Shown here: positions 29,437-37,243 of the stretch, piece after piece | How the letters are laid out: every line of letters begins with the position of its first letter | Position numbering within the stretch: the first letter of the stretch is position 1 | NCBI GenBank assembly: GCA_002686085.1 | Contig: NZAC01000049.1 | Span: 167,925-231,924 of the forward strand | Origin: Roseibacillus sp. | GTDB lineage: Bacteria > Verrucomicrobiota > Verrucomicrobiia > Verrucomicrobiales > Akkermansiaceae | DNA: 64,000 nt | Reading direction: 5' to 3' | Made by a program: the position numbers and the translations under genes | Notes under the pieces: model-generated | Seen by the model: only the letters and a program-made list of their open reading frames with translations | The model's database searches: none | Told to the model about the DNA's origin: nothing

Positions 29437-29642
29437 ATGAAATTCCTTTCACTGGGATGGGTGGTATCTTTGTTGGCATCATCTTCCCTGCACGGAGCGG
29501 AGAATTGGGGTTGGCACGCCTCCTGGAAAGGGGGAGCAGTGGTTGCAGAAAATCCGAAGGCGGTAGCTGCCGGGATTGAGCTTCTGGAAAAGGGGGTAAC
29601 GCAGTAGATGCGGCGGTGGACACCAGCATGGTCGCCACGTAG
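29437..29642 (+). pseudogene. Remnant of a gamma-glutamyltransferase gene (frameshifted, truncated)
   Basis: An ATG at 29437 opens a signal peptide (MKFLSLGWVVSLLASSSLHG) followed by KGGAVVAENPKAVAAGIELL. The frame then runs into a TAG at 29605. Adding one G to the GGGGG run at 29592-29596 restores LEKGGNAVDAAVDTSMVAT, the N-terminal signature of gamma-glutamyltransferases (K-G-G-N-A-V-D-A-A-V). Even then a TAG follows at 29640, so about 68 of the usual 500-600 codons remain. The catalytic Thr region is absent, and the end of the SDR gene lies about 46 bases further on. The frameshift could be a sequencing error; the missing body could not. Confidence 0.8.
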
Positions 29643-29688
29643 CGGGGCTTCAACCGGTGAAATAGTTCAGATCCCGGCAGGGCAGGAT

Positions 29689-30480
29689 TCAGGAGGACCA
29701 GTTGGTGCCGAACTCCGGGTAGAGGGTAAGGCCTCCATCGATGAAGATGGTCTGACCTGTGATATAGGAGGCCTCGTCGGAGCAGAGGTAGGCGGTCAGA
29801 CCCGCCATTTCCTCCGGGGTGCCGGAGCGTCCCATGGGAATATGGCTCTCTACTTCTGCGCGGGCTTTTGGATCATTGATCCAGGCGCGATTGATTGGGG
29901 TGATAGTAGCTCCTGGGGCTACGCCGTTGACCCTGATGCCGTGGGGTGCATATTCGAGGGCCAGTGTTCTTGTGAGATTCTGCATTCCTCCTTTGCTCGC
30001 TGAGTAGCCGATAAACCCGGGCTTGGGGATGATTTCATGAACACTTGAAATGTTGATGATTACCCCGGGCCTGCCCTCTTGACGAAGGTTGGACAGAGTG
30101 CGTTGTGCGCAGTGAAATGCTCCCGTCAGATTGGTCGCAAGAATCGCTTCAAAATCGCTGCGAGAAGTTTCATGACTTGAGCATTCGGCTTGCCAGGCAG
30201 CATTATTGATCAGGATGTCGATCCCTCCCATTGTCTCAAGAAACTGGTCGAACATGCTGTCTACCGCGCTCTCGTCGGCAAGATCGGCAGGAAGGAGAAT
30301 TGGCGAGTGCCGGGCGTCAGCACTCTGGATTTCATTCATGGTTGCCTCAGCGCCTTCTCGACTTCGGAAGTAGTTGATTCCGATCTGGGCTCCTTCCGCT
30401 GCGAGGCGGATGGCAATCGCCTGACCGATCCCTGAGCTAGCTCCAGTTACGAGGATCCGCTTGTTTTCAATGCCGTTCAT
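29689..30480 (-). CDS. SDR family NAD(P)-dependent oxidoreductase
   Basis: This 263-residue classical short-chain dehydrogenase has the cofactor loop VTGASSGIGQAIA at 11-23, INNAAW at 91-96, catalytic Ser in NISSVHE (about 145), and Y159-x-x-x-K163 in GYSASKGG. GQTIFIDGG near the C-terminus is typical of glucose 1-dehydrogenase-like and FabG-like members. It has no signal peptide and is cytosolic. It probably oxidises a sugar or sugar acid. It sits 56 bases after the DUF1501 at 30537 and may be the last gene of the long minus-strand operon, the only cytosolic enzyme in it. Confidence 0.93.
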   Translation of the reverse strand: MNGIENKRILVTGASSGIGQAIAIRLAAEGAQIGINYFRSREGAEATMNEIQSADARHSPILLPADLADESAVDSMFDQFLETMGGIDILINNAAWQAECSSHETSRSDFEAILATNLTGAFHCAQRTLSNLRQEGRPGVIINISSVHEIIPKPGFIGYSASKGGMQNLTRTLALEYAPHGIRVNGVAPGATITPINRAWINDPKARAEVESHIPMGRSGTPEEMAGLTAYLCSDEASYITGQTIFIDGGLTLYPEFGTNWSS

Positions 30481-30536
30481 TTAAGTTTAAGATGCCCGGT
30501 CACCAGCGTGCTGGCGATCCTGTAATCGCACAGTCT

Positions 30537-31928
30537 TCAGCTCAGGCCCTTGATTGGAGAGGCGCTGGTGACCAGTTGATGGACGTCACGGGGAAGATTC
30601 TCCATCAGGCGAACCTGCCCAACATCCAGAAGGGTGTGCATTATAGTACCAATGAGATTTTCAGTCGTGACCGCATTAGAGGCGGGCTCTCCCGCATCGG
30701 CTGAGGATTCCCCAATGACTTGTCCCATTCGAAGCCCTCCGCCGGCGAGCATCAAAGGGGCAAGTCGGCCCCAGTGGTTTCGTCCGCCATTGTTCTGGAG
30801 TTTGGGAGTGCGACCCATTTCCCCACAGCAGACGAGGAGAATCTGGTCACTTAGACCGCGATCATGAAGGTCATCGAGAAATGCGGATACAGCATGATCA
30901 AAGGGGACTCCGCAATAATCCATACCCTCGGCAGCACCGGCGTTGTTCTTGTCGGAGTGAAAGTCCCACACGAAGTTGGTAGTGACTGTGACGAAGCCGG
31001 CCCCGCGCTCGCAGAGGCGACGTGCGAGAAGCATGAGTTTGCCAAGGGTTTGACCGTGATCTCTGTAATTTCGATGGTTGTTCCAGGATTTGCTGATCGA
31101 GTTGGGATTAATCAAGGGGGCGGTGTCATACTTTGCAATAGTTCTGGGGTCTTCTCTGGAAAGATCGAAGGCCTCCGAGATGCCGCCGGTAATCATGTTG
31201 AACGCTTGCTTCTGAAGTTCTCCAAGCCCATCGGCGGCGCCGTTGTCGATAGCCCTTTTGAGGCTATCCATCTTATTGAGAAGATACATGCGGTCCTCAA
31301 GGCGTTGTTTAGACATCCACATCGTCATGTCTCCCTGAAGGCCGTTTTTTGCGCTTCCCGGAGCGAAGGGAGCACAGGAGGCTCCGACTGTGCCATGTGC
31401 AAGGAGGTTTCCGAATTGCTTGACCCGCTCCTGGGAATCAGCATCGACAGCCCGAGGGAAAAGGGCGACGTTCCGAGGCATGCCTGTGGTGGGAACATTC
31501 GCCCCTGCGATCCGGGAAAAAAGTGAGCCAATGTTGGCTCCCAGAGAATCTTTTCCTACGATGGGCTTTATGTCGTGGTTTCCATTGCCGGTGGTGTAAG
31601 ACCTGACGATAGCAAGCTGGTTTGCGCGCTCAGCCAGCTTTTCAAACGTACTGCCGAAGGTCACTCCAGGAATGGAGGTCTTCACCTCACCTGTAGAGCT
31701 GCGAATTTCGGCTGGGGCGTCCATTTTTGGATCAAAGGTCTCCTGCTGAGGAGGGCCGCCATGCATGAAGAGAAAGACCACTGATTTGTTCTTGAGCGGG
31801 ATTCCTGCCTTCGCAGCAGAGGCTCTCCATCCGATTAACTGGGAGAGGGAGAGGCCTCCAAGACCCAAGCCTCCTACTTGTAGAAAGGAGCGGCGACTGT
31901 AAGGGCTGGAGTCGGCAAAGGTAATCAT
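30537..31928 (-). CDS. DUF1501 protein, Tat-exported
   Basis: The protein has 463 residues. YSRRSFLQVGGLGLGG is the Tat signal. Landmarks are FMHGGPPQQETFDPKMDAP, then YTTGNGNHDIKP, a central helical region, NFVWDFHSDKN, and CCGEMGRTPK before GGRNHWGRL. The PPQQETFDPK and RNHWGR variants mark a different subfamily from the genes at 4767 and 22097. Its start overlaps the stop of the heme/WD40 gene by four bases (ATGA), so translation is coupled. It is the fifth gene of the operon from 41171. Confidence 0.93.
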   Translation of the reverse strand: MITFADSSPYSRRSFLQVGGLGLGGLSLSQLIGWRASAAKAGIPLKNKSVVFLFMHGGPPQQETFDPKMDAPAEIRSSTGEVKTSIPGVTFGSTFEKLAERANQLAIVRSYTTGNGNHDIKPIVGKDSLGANIGSLFSRIAGANVPTTGMPRNVALFPRAVDADSQERVKQFGNLLAHGTVGASCAPFAPGSAKNGLQGDMTMWMSKQRLEDRMYLLNKMDSLKRAIDNGAADGLGELQKQAFNMITGGISEAFDLSREDPRTIAKYDTAPLINPNSISKSWNNHRNYRDHGQTLGKLMLLARRLCERGAGFVTVTTNFVWDFHSDKNNAGAAEGMDYCGVPFDHAVSAFLDDLHDRGLSDQILLVCCGEMGRTPKLQNNGGRNHWGRLAPLMLAGGGLRMGQVIGESSADAGEPASNAVTTENLIGTIMHTLLDVGQVRLMENLPRDVHQLVTSASPIKGLS

Positions 31929-34726
31929 TTGGAGGCTGTTTCGGGAGAGGTCTTTCCTGGTGAGGGAAAGGAGTAGAGAAGTTTTCGGTCGCTGGCCTGC
32001 CAGACCCGCAGGATTCCATTCTCCCCACCTGCCAGAATGATGGATCCATCGGCGCTGACGGCGGTATCGTATATGAAATCGTCGATGCTTGGCAGATTCT
32101 GTCCTCCAGCTTTCAGAACCTTATCTCCGCCGCCTGTCACAATATTTTCACCGGTTCCAACGAAGGCTATCGTAGTCAGCTCTTTTTTGAAACCAGCCTC
32201 AGTTTTCTTCTGTTTTCTCGTAGCGACGGTCCAAAGCTTGGCAACATGATCTGCTCCGGCGGAGGCAATGGTTTCCCCATCGGCACTCCAAGCAACATCG
32301 AGGACATGACTAGTGTGTCCCTCCAGTTGGGTCAGCATCTCCTGGGTGTCGATCTGGTGGATTCGGATGTAGCGGTCTGTAGAGGAGGATGCGATTCTTC
32401 TGCCGTCGGGAGAGAATGCGAGGCCGGTAATCGTGTCCTGATGAGCCTTGATAACTCCTTGTATCTGGCCGTCGGCAATATTCCAGAGGGTCAGAGATCC
32501 ATCTCGGGAAGGGATCCCGGAGCCGGCTGCGAGGATCTGGCCGTTTGGGTGAAAGGCGAGGGAAAGGACGCGGTCAGGAAAAGGGTCCTCGCGCTCCTGA
32601 TCCCCAAGGGTTCTGCGAAGTTTCCACTCTGATGTGCGGGTCCAGTGGAGGAGCCCTTTTTCGGAGTGTGAAGCGAGAAGGTGTCCCTCGGGACCGAATA
32701 TGACGGAGGATACCGGAGATGAATAAATGACATCAAGTGGCTGTCCTGTGACCGTGCTCCACAGGCGAAGTCCGTGCTCCTGGGTTCCAACCGCCAGCAA
32801 AGTGCCATCCGGTGAAAAAGCGAGGGTCCGTATTTGATCTGTCTTACGCTGAGAGGCCTTCTGCTCGATTTCCTTGAACAAGGCTTCGCTCAAGGCGAGT
32901 GATTCATTGGCTTTCACGGAGGTGGCTTCTGCAGCCTGCAGACGCTGAGTGGCTCTAGTAGTATCTTTTGCCGTAAGATCCCGGGTTCGTTCGGCATTTC
33001 GGAGATTACGCTCGGCAGTAACCAGATCGTTTGCGGCCTTAGTTGCTTCTTCAGCTGCTTTCTTTGCTACTCCCTGAGCCTCTCCCAGGGTGGAATCGTC
33101 ACTGGCCTCGAGTTCTGCAACGCGTTGTTTCGCATCCTCATCATTCTTGCGCTTTTCTGCCGCGGCTTTCTCCTTAGCGCTGAGGTCCTTTTGAATCTCG
33201 GCAACCTTACTTGAATCAGTCTGGGCCTTGGTCTTGAGCTGCTCGAGTTCCTTCGTTGTTTCTTCTACTTGTTTTTTACGAAGTTCTGCAACACGCTTCG
33301 CCAGTTCGAGGTTCTGGTTGGAGCGCGTGCGCTGCTGTTGGAAATCCAGGTCACCCTTGAGTTCACGCTGAAGTTTGCCGTTCTCAACGGACCAGATCTT
33401 AGTCACTCCGTCTTCTCCTGCAGAGGCGACTTGCTTGGTGTCTTTGTGAACGGCGACCGTGGAAATCGGTCCCCCATGATTGAATGTCCGGATAACTTTT
33501 CCTGCCGAATCCCTTAGCTCGAGGAGACCCGAGGTGTGTGCAGAGAGTATTGTTCCGGTCGCATCGCCAAAACCAGAAAGGGACAAGATCTGCCCCGGTG
33601 TTTTCCATTCGGTCTGCTCTGTGGCCTCGGGAGGAGCGTCCGCATTCGCTTTAAAATCCGTCAGCGGTATGAGGCGGATAGAGCCATCCTCGCAACCGAC
33701 AGCGAGCTTGGAGCCTCCAGCAAGAACGGTAAGACTTAGTCCTTTGGAAGGCAGATTTACACGAGAGGTCTGAGTTGTGTCGGCGAGGTCTACACGAATG
33801 ATGGTATTATCATCGGATGTTGCGAAAAGATACTTTCCGTCGAGAGAATACTGAAGCGCTCTGATCGCAGTATCATGCAGTTTGAGTACGACCGGGTTCT
33901 TGGGTTGGGCAAAATCCAGAATAGCAACATGGCCTTTGCTGTCTCCGGCAGCAGCCTGGGCAGTGCCGTAGTGGGCGGTAAGAACGGTGGCAGCCTCCTC
34001 AAAAGGGACTCCCAGAGTTGCGGGAGCTACAAGGCTACGCTCCCATAATTTGACTGAACGATATCCTCCTGAAGCGAGTGTTCCCTGAGGATTGAAGGCC
34101 AGAGTATGAACGAGATCGCGATGGGCCGTGCCAGGACTTCCATCAGGATCGACAAGTTCTGTGTCGAGATTGCCAGAGCGCAGATCGTAAACGTGTAGTC
34201 TATTCCCGTTGCCGGTGGCCGCGAAGCGGGCATTGTCTGAAATTGCGACAGCATAACTCGAGTGGACGCCTTCGAGGGGCTCCCATTCTATCGGTCCTGC
34301 GAGGATAGAGGAGGATTTGCCTTCACCACCCTGTTCGATCCAAAGTCTAAGGAGTGCGAGCTCGGCAGGATTCAGGTTGGACGCATTCGACTTGTTGTTC
34401 TTTGGAGGCATGAATTCCTCCTCGAGATGAGCTGCCGTAAGGAACAGGAGGCTCTCCATTGGCTTACCCGGAACAAGAGCAGGGCCGCTGTCTCCTCCGA
34501 TCAGCATCTCCTCTGGAGATTCGAGGTTCAGGTCGCCCTTGGCTTTTTGCTCATTATGGCAAGCAAAGCAGTTTTTGCGAAGAAAGGGTACTATCTCGTT
34601 GGCATAGTCGATTTTGGTGTCCCGCTTCAGTTCACCTATTGGTAAACCCTCTGCGGCAGTGAGGTGCTGAGGTGCTGTCAGGGCAAGACCAAGGACAACG
34701 GGATGCAGTAAAAGAGTTGATCTCAT
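31925..34726 (-). CDS. Heme c / WD40 propeller / coiled-coil fusion protein
   Basis: The protein has 933 residues. A signal peptide (about 1-25) is followed by a planctomycete cytochrome C domain with C53-F-A-C56-H57 and EEFMPPKNNK. WD40-like repeats run from about 150 to 455 (for example FNPQGTLASGGYRSVKLWE). A long Lys/Glu/Ala-rich coiled coil fills about 455-628, and a second set of WD40 repeats fills about 629-925 (FSPDGRRIASSSTDRYIRI). The coil sits between, or within, the propellers. The combination suggests a secreted redox scaffold. Both ends overlap neighbouring genes by four bases, so it is translated together with the PPC protein and the DUF1501. No enzymatic motif is visible. Confidence 0.93.
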   Translation of the reverse strand: MRSTLLLHPVVLGLALTAPQHLTAAEGLPIGELKRDTKIDYANEIVPFLRKNCFACHNEQKAKGDLNLESPEEMLIGGDSGPALVPGKPMESLLFLTAAHLEEEFMPPKNNKSNASNLNPAELALLRLWIEQGGEGKSSSILAGPIEWEPLEGVHSSYAVAISDNARFAATGNGNRLHVYDLRSGNLDTELVDPDGSPGTAHRDLVHTLAFNPQGTLASGGYRSVKLWERSLVAPATLGVPFEEAATVLTAHYGTAQAAAGDSKGHVAILDFAQPKNPVVLKLHDTAIRALQYSLDGKYLFATSDDNTIIRVDLADTTQTSRVNLPSKGLSLTVLAGGSKLAVGCEDGSIRLIPLTDFKANADAPPEATEQTEWKTPGQILSLSGFGDATGTILSAHTSGLLELRDSAGKVIRTFNHGGPISTVAVHKDTKQVASAGEDGVTKIWSVENGKLQRELKGDLDFQQQRTRSNQNLELAKRVAELRKKQVEETTKELEQLKTKAQTDSSKVAEIQKDLSAKEKAAAEKRKNDEDAKQRVAELEASDDSTLGEAQGVAKKAAEEATKAANDLVTAERNLRNAERTRDLTAKDTTRATQRLQAAEATSVKANESLALSEALFKEIEQKASQRKTDQIRTLAFSPDGTLLAVGTQEHGLRLWSTVTGQPLDVIYSSPVSSVIFGPEGHLLASHSEKGLLHWTRTSEWKLRRTLGDQEREDPFPDRVLSLAFHPNGQILAAGSGIPSRDGSLTLWNIADGQIQGVIKAHQDTITGLAFSPDGRRIASSSTDRYIRIHQIDTQEMLTQLEGHTSHVLDVAWSADGETIASAGADHVAKLWTVATRKQKKTEAGFKKELTTIAFVGTGENIVTGGGDKVLKAGGQNLPSIDDFIYDTAVSADGSIILAGGENGILRVWQASDRKLLYSFPSPGKTSPETASK

Positions 34727-37230
34727 TTTGCGGGATCTTTCGGTGCTGCGTTTACCAGCACGGTAATCAATTTCGAGTGGGTTGTGTGCTTGCGATCTTT
34801 CTCCTTGGCGACTTCATTAGCCTGCTTAAGGCGCGCCGACGCATTCTGTTTGGCTGCAGCGGCCCGCTTCACTTTTTCCTCAGCAGCCGCGGCAGATTTC
34901 TGTGCCCCTTCAAGAGAAGATTTTTTGTCTGCGACTGTTTTTTCGAGAGGCCCTTTAGCCTCTTCAGAGGCGGCGGCGAGGTTCTTCTCGGCTTCCTGCA
35001 GAGCCTGCCGGGCGGGGGCGATTGCAGCCTTGGATCGTTCAGCTTCCTCCTTCGCTTTCTTTTCCAATTGAATGATCCGGGCTTCTTCTGCTTTGGCGAG
35101 CTCTACAGAAGAGATGTTATGCCTGTGCTTTATGGTGCTCTCACCCCGAAGGCTGAAGGTCCATAGCCCTGGCGCAGCCTTGAACTCGTTAGTGGTGCCA
35201 AATGTAATCGCCAGTTTTCCCTCGCCGGCATCCTGTTTCAGTTTCACCGAGGGAGGTTTGGCGTGAGGAAGGCCGTCAACTCCAACAACCAGATCGCCTT
35301 TCAGGCTCATGGACTTTTCAATCTTGAATGGGATTTCCAGCTTGTCTCCGAGGGTGATCTCATAGCGATCTGAAGTTGGCTGAATAATAATCGGTGCGGG
35401 TTCGTCCGCGATGACAGAGAGTGGCAGCTGGCAGGAAAGACGGGCTCGGGTGAACTCGGTATCTCTATTGCCGATGGACCACGAAATTGTCCCGGGACGA
35501 GCGGTTCGTTTGGTTTCGCCAGCAGTTCCAACTACCCTGACGAAACCTTGCCAGTTCTCGACCTCCTTGGTTCCATAAAGAACCAGCGTTGCAGTATCTT
35601 GCCCCGCCGTAAGGGTGACGGGGGGGCAATCGATGCCATCGGGGAGTCCTTTCACGGAAAGGGAAATGGAATCCTTGAAGCCATTTCTACGGATCGCAAA
35701 AACCCGGAGCAGGGCCGTGCCGCCTCGTCGGATGATTGCACTGTGACGGGAGATGGCCTTGGTAGCCTTTGCGGGGGCGGCATACCATGAAGTGGTCACA
35801 AGATCGTAATCCGGTGCGCCCGGTTGGATGATCAGGCGATAAAGATCAGCAGGGCCGCCACCACCGGTATAATCGTGAATGCGGAGGCGGTAGTTGCCGT
35901 CACCTGGAGGGGTAAAGAGCAGCGAGCAGTCATTGTTTCGGAATGGAAAATCTGCTCCACCAGGATTTCCATCTGAGTCATCATTACTGGCGATTTCCTT
36001 GAACTGCTCAATTCCCTCAGCGTCTACCGTGACCTGATCAATCCACAGAACGGGATCGGAGCCTGCCCGGATCCGACTCGCTATGCATTCTATCCACAGA
36101 GGCTCTCCTCCTTTGGCTTCAAATCGGTATTGGTCGAGGTCACCCTTGGTGTCAAAACGTGCGTGAGTTTCACTGGGAACCCGGATTGCCTGCTCCTGTC
36201 CCTCATTACCCTTCATCACCGGGAAGCGGGAGAAACCAACACGGATGGGGTTAGATTTCCTGCCATTTGACTCCAGACGCCAGGTCATTCCAGGGACGAG
36301 AGAGGAGTGAATTCCTCCTGCTTCCAGTTCGAGAGGTTTCCCCCGGTCCAAGGGAATCTCAACCTCGATACTTTCCAGTTCCTCCAGTCCGAGACGGATC
36401 CCTTCGCCGGTGCTGCCTCCGGGTAGATTGCGTCCATAGATCTTGAATGTGCCGATGGTTCCGAGGGGTCCGGCAGGCGGATCGATAAAGTCGATGTGAG
36501 GAGCATCGGTTACAATTAATCGGTAGGGGTAATGCACACCTCCCGCGTAGGTGAAATCGTGCACACGAAGCAAGTAGAGGTCGTCCTTTGGGGCAGTAAA
36601 ATCGAGTAGTGGATCCCGACCGCTGGTGTCCCTGTCGCGCTTGTATTCATGCCCGCCGCTGTCCGCTATGGAAATCGTGCCATCCATGCGGGAGTCGATA
36701 ATCTCAGCCTCGCATCGGATGATTACCCGCTGTCCCTGCTTGAGGCTGACTTTGTAGTGATCTACTGCCGCAGCATCTGCATGCCCGTTAATCACGGTGT
36801 TGAGCAGTAGTTCTTCTGCTGTTTCGGGTGAATGATTGACCTGGTGGACCTTTTCTGGAAAGGAGCTTACGGCAAAGGCACGCGGCGCACTCATGCCGAG
36901 CCGGGTGGCGGCGATGACTTCATAGACGCCGGGCGCCACATCCTGAGCGACGGAAACCCGGTAGTTAAGCGGTTTGTGACCAACAGGGGTGAACTCGGTG
37001 GCGGCTACCGGTATCTGCTCGCACTTGATTCCCGGGTGCGAAAAAAGCAGTTCTGTGGTTTCTCCAAGTTCAGTGCCTCCGATAACTACTTCCACTGTTT
37101 GTCCCGCCTGGCCACCTTGTGGAAAAATAGTTTGCAGGTCAGGGTGAGGGAGCTGAGCGGTCGCCAGGGAGGCTCCGATGAGGAGGCAGGTAGTGAAGAT
37201 GCTTCTTTCTCTGGTATTTGAACTGGTCAT
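34723..37230 (-). CDS. PPC-domain secreted protein with C-terminal coiled-coil insert
   Basis: The protein has 835 residues with a signal peptide (about 1-25). An Ig/TIG-like region follows (IFPQGGQAGQTVEVVIGG), then two bacterial pre-peptidase C-terminal-type domains: YKVSLKQGQRVIIRCEAE near 155-235 and YRFEAKGGEPLWIECIAS near 368-470. Further beta-sandwich domains follow. From about 709 to 815 an Ala/Lys/Glu-rich coiled coil interrupts the last beta domain, because a strand (SKLITVLVNA) resumes after it. It has no protease or heme motif. It is translationally coupled (4-base ATGA overlap) to the heme/WD40 protein, which has a similar coil, so the two may bind each other. Confidence 0.9.
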   Translation of the reverse strand: MTSSNTRERSIFTTCLLIGASLATAQLPHPDLQTIFPQGGQAGQTVEVVIGGTELGETTELLFSHPGIKCEQIPVAATEFTPVGHKPLNYRVSVAQDVAPGVYEVIAATRLGMSAPRAFAVSSFPEKVHQVNHSPETAEELLLNTVINGHADAAAVDHYKVSLKQGQRVIIRCEAEIIDSRMDGTISIADSGGHEYKRDRDTSGRDPLLDFTAPKDDLYLLRVHDFTYAGGVHYPYRLIVTDAPHIDFIDPPAGPLGTIGTFKIYGRNLPGGSTGEGIRLGLEELESIEVEIPLDRGKPLELEAGGIHSSLVPGMTWRLESNGRKSNPIRVGFSRFPVMKGNEGQEQAIRVPSETHARFDTKGDLDQYRFEAKGGEPLWIECIASRIRAGSDPVLWIDQVTVDAEGIEQFKEIASNDDSDGNPGGADFPFRNNDCSLLFTPPGDGNYRLRIHDYTGGGGPADLYRLIIQPGAPDYDLVTTSWYAAPAKATKAISRHSAIIRRGGTALLRVFAIRRNGFKDSISLSVKGLPDGIDCPPVTLTAGQDTATLVLYGTKEVENWQGFVRVVGTAGETKRTARPGTISWSIGNRDTEFTRARLSCQLPLSVIADEPAPIIIQPTSDRYEITLGDKLEIPFKIEKSMSLKGDLVVGVDGLPHAKPPSVKLKQDAGEGKLAITFGTTNEFKAAPGLWTFSLRGESTIKHRHNISSVELAKAEEARIIQLEKKAKEEAERSKAAIAPARQALQEAEKNLAAASEEAKGPLEKTVADKKSSLEGAQKSAAAAEEKVKRAAAAKQNASARLKQANEVAKEKDRKHTTHSKLITVLVNAAPKDPAK

Positions 37231-37243
37231 ACCAGGTTGACTG

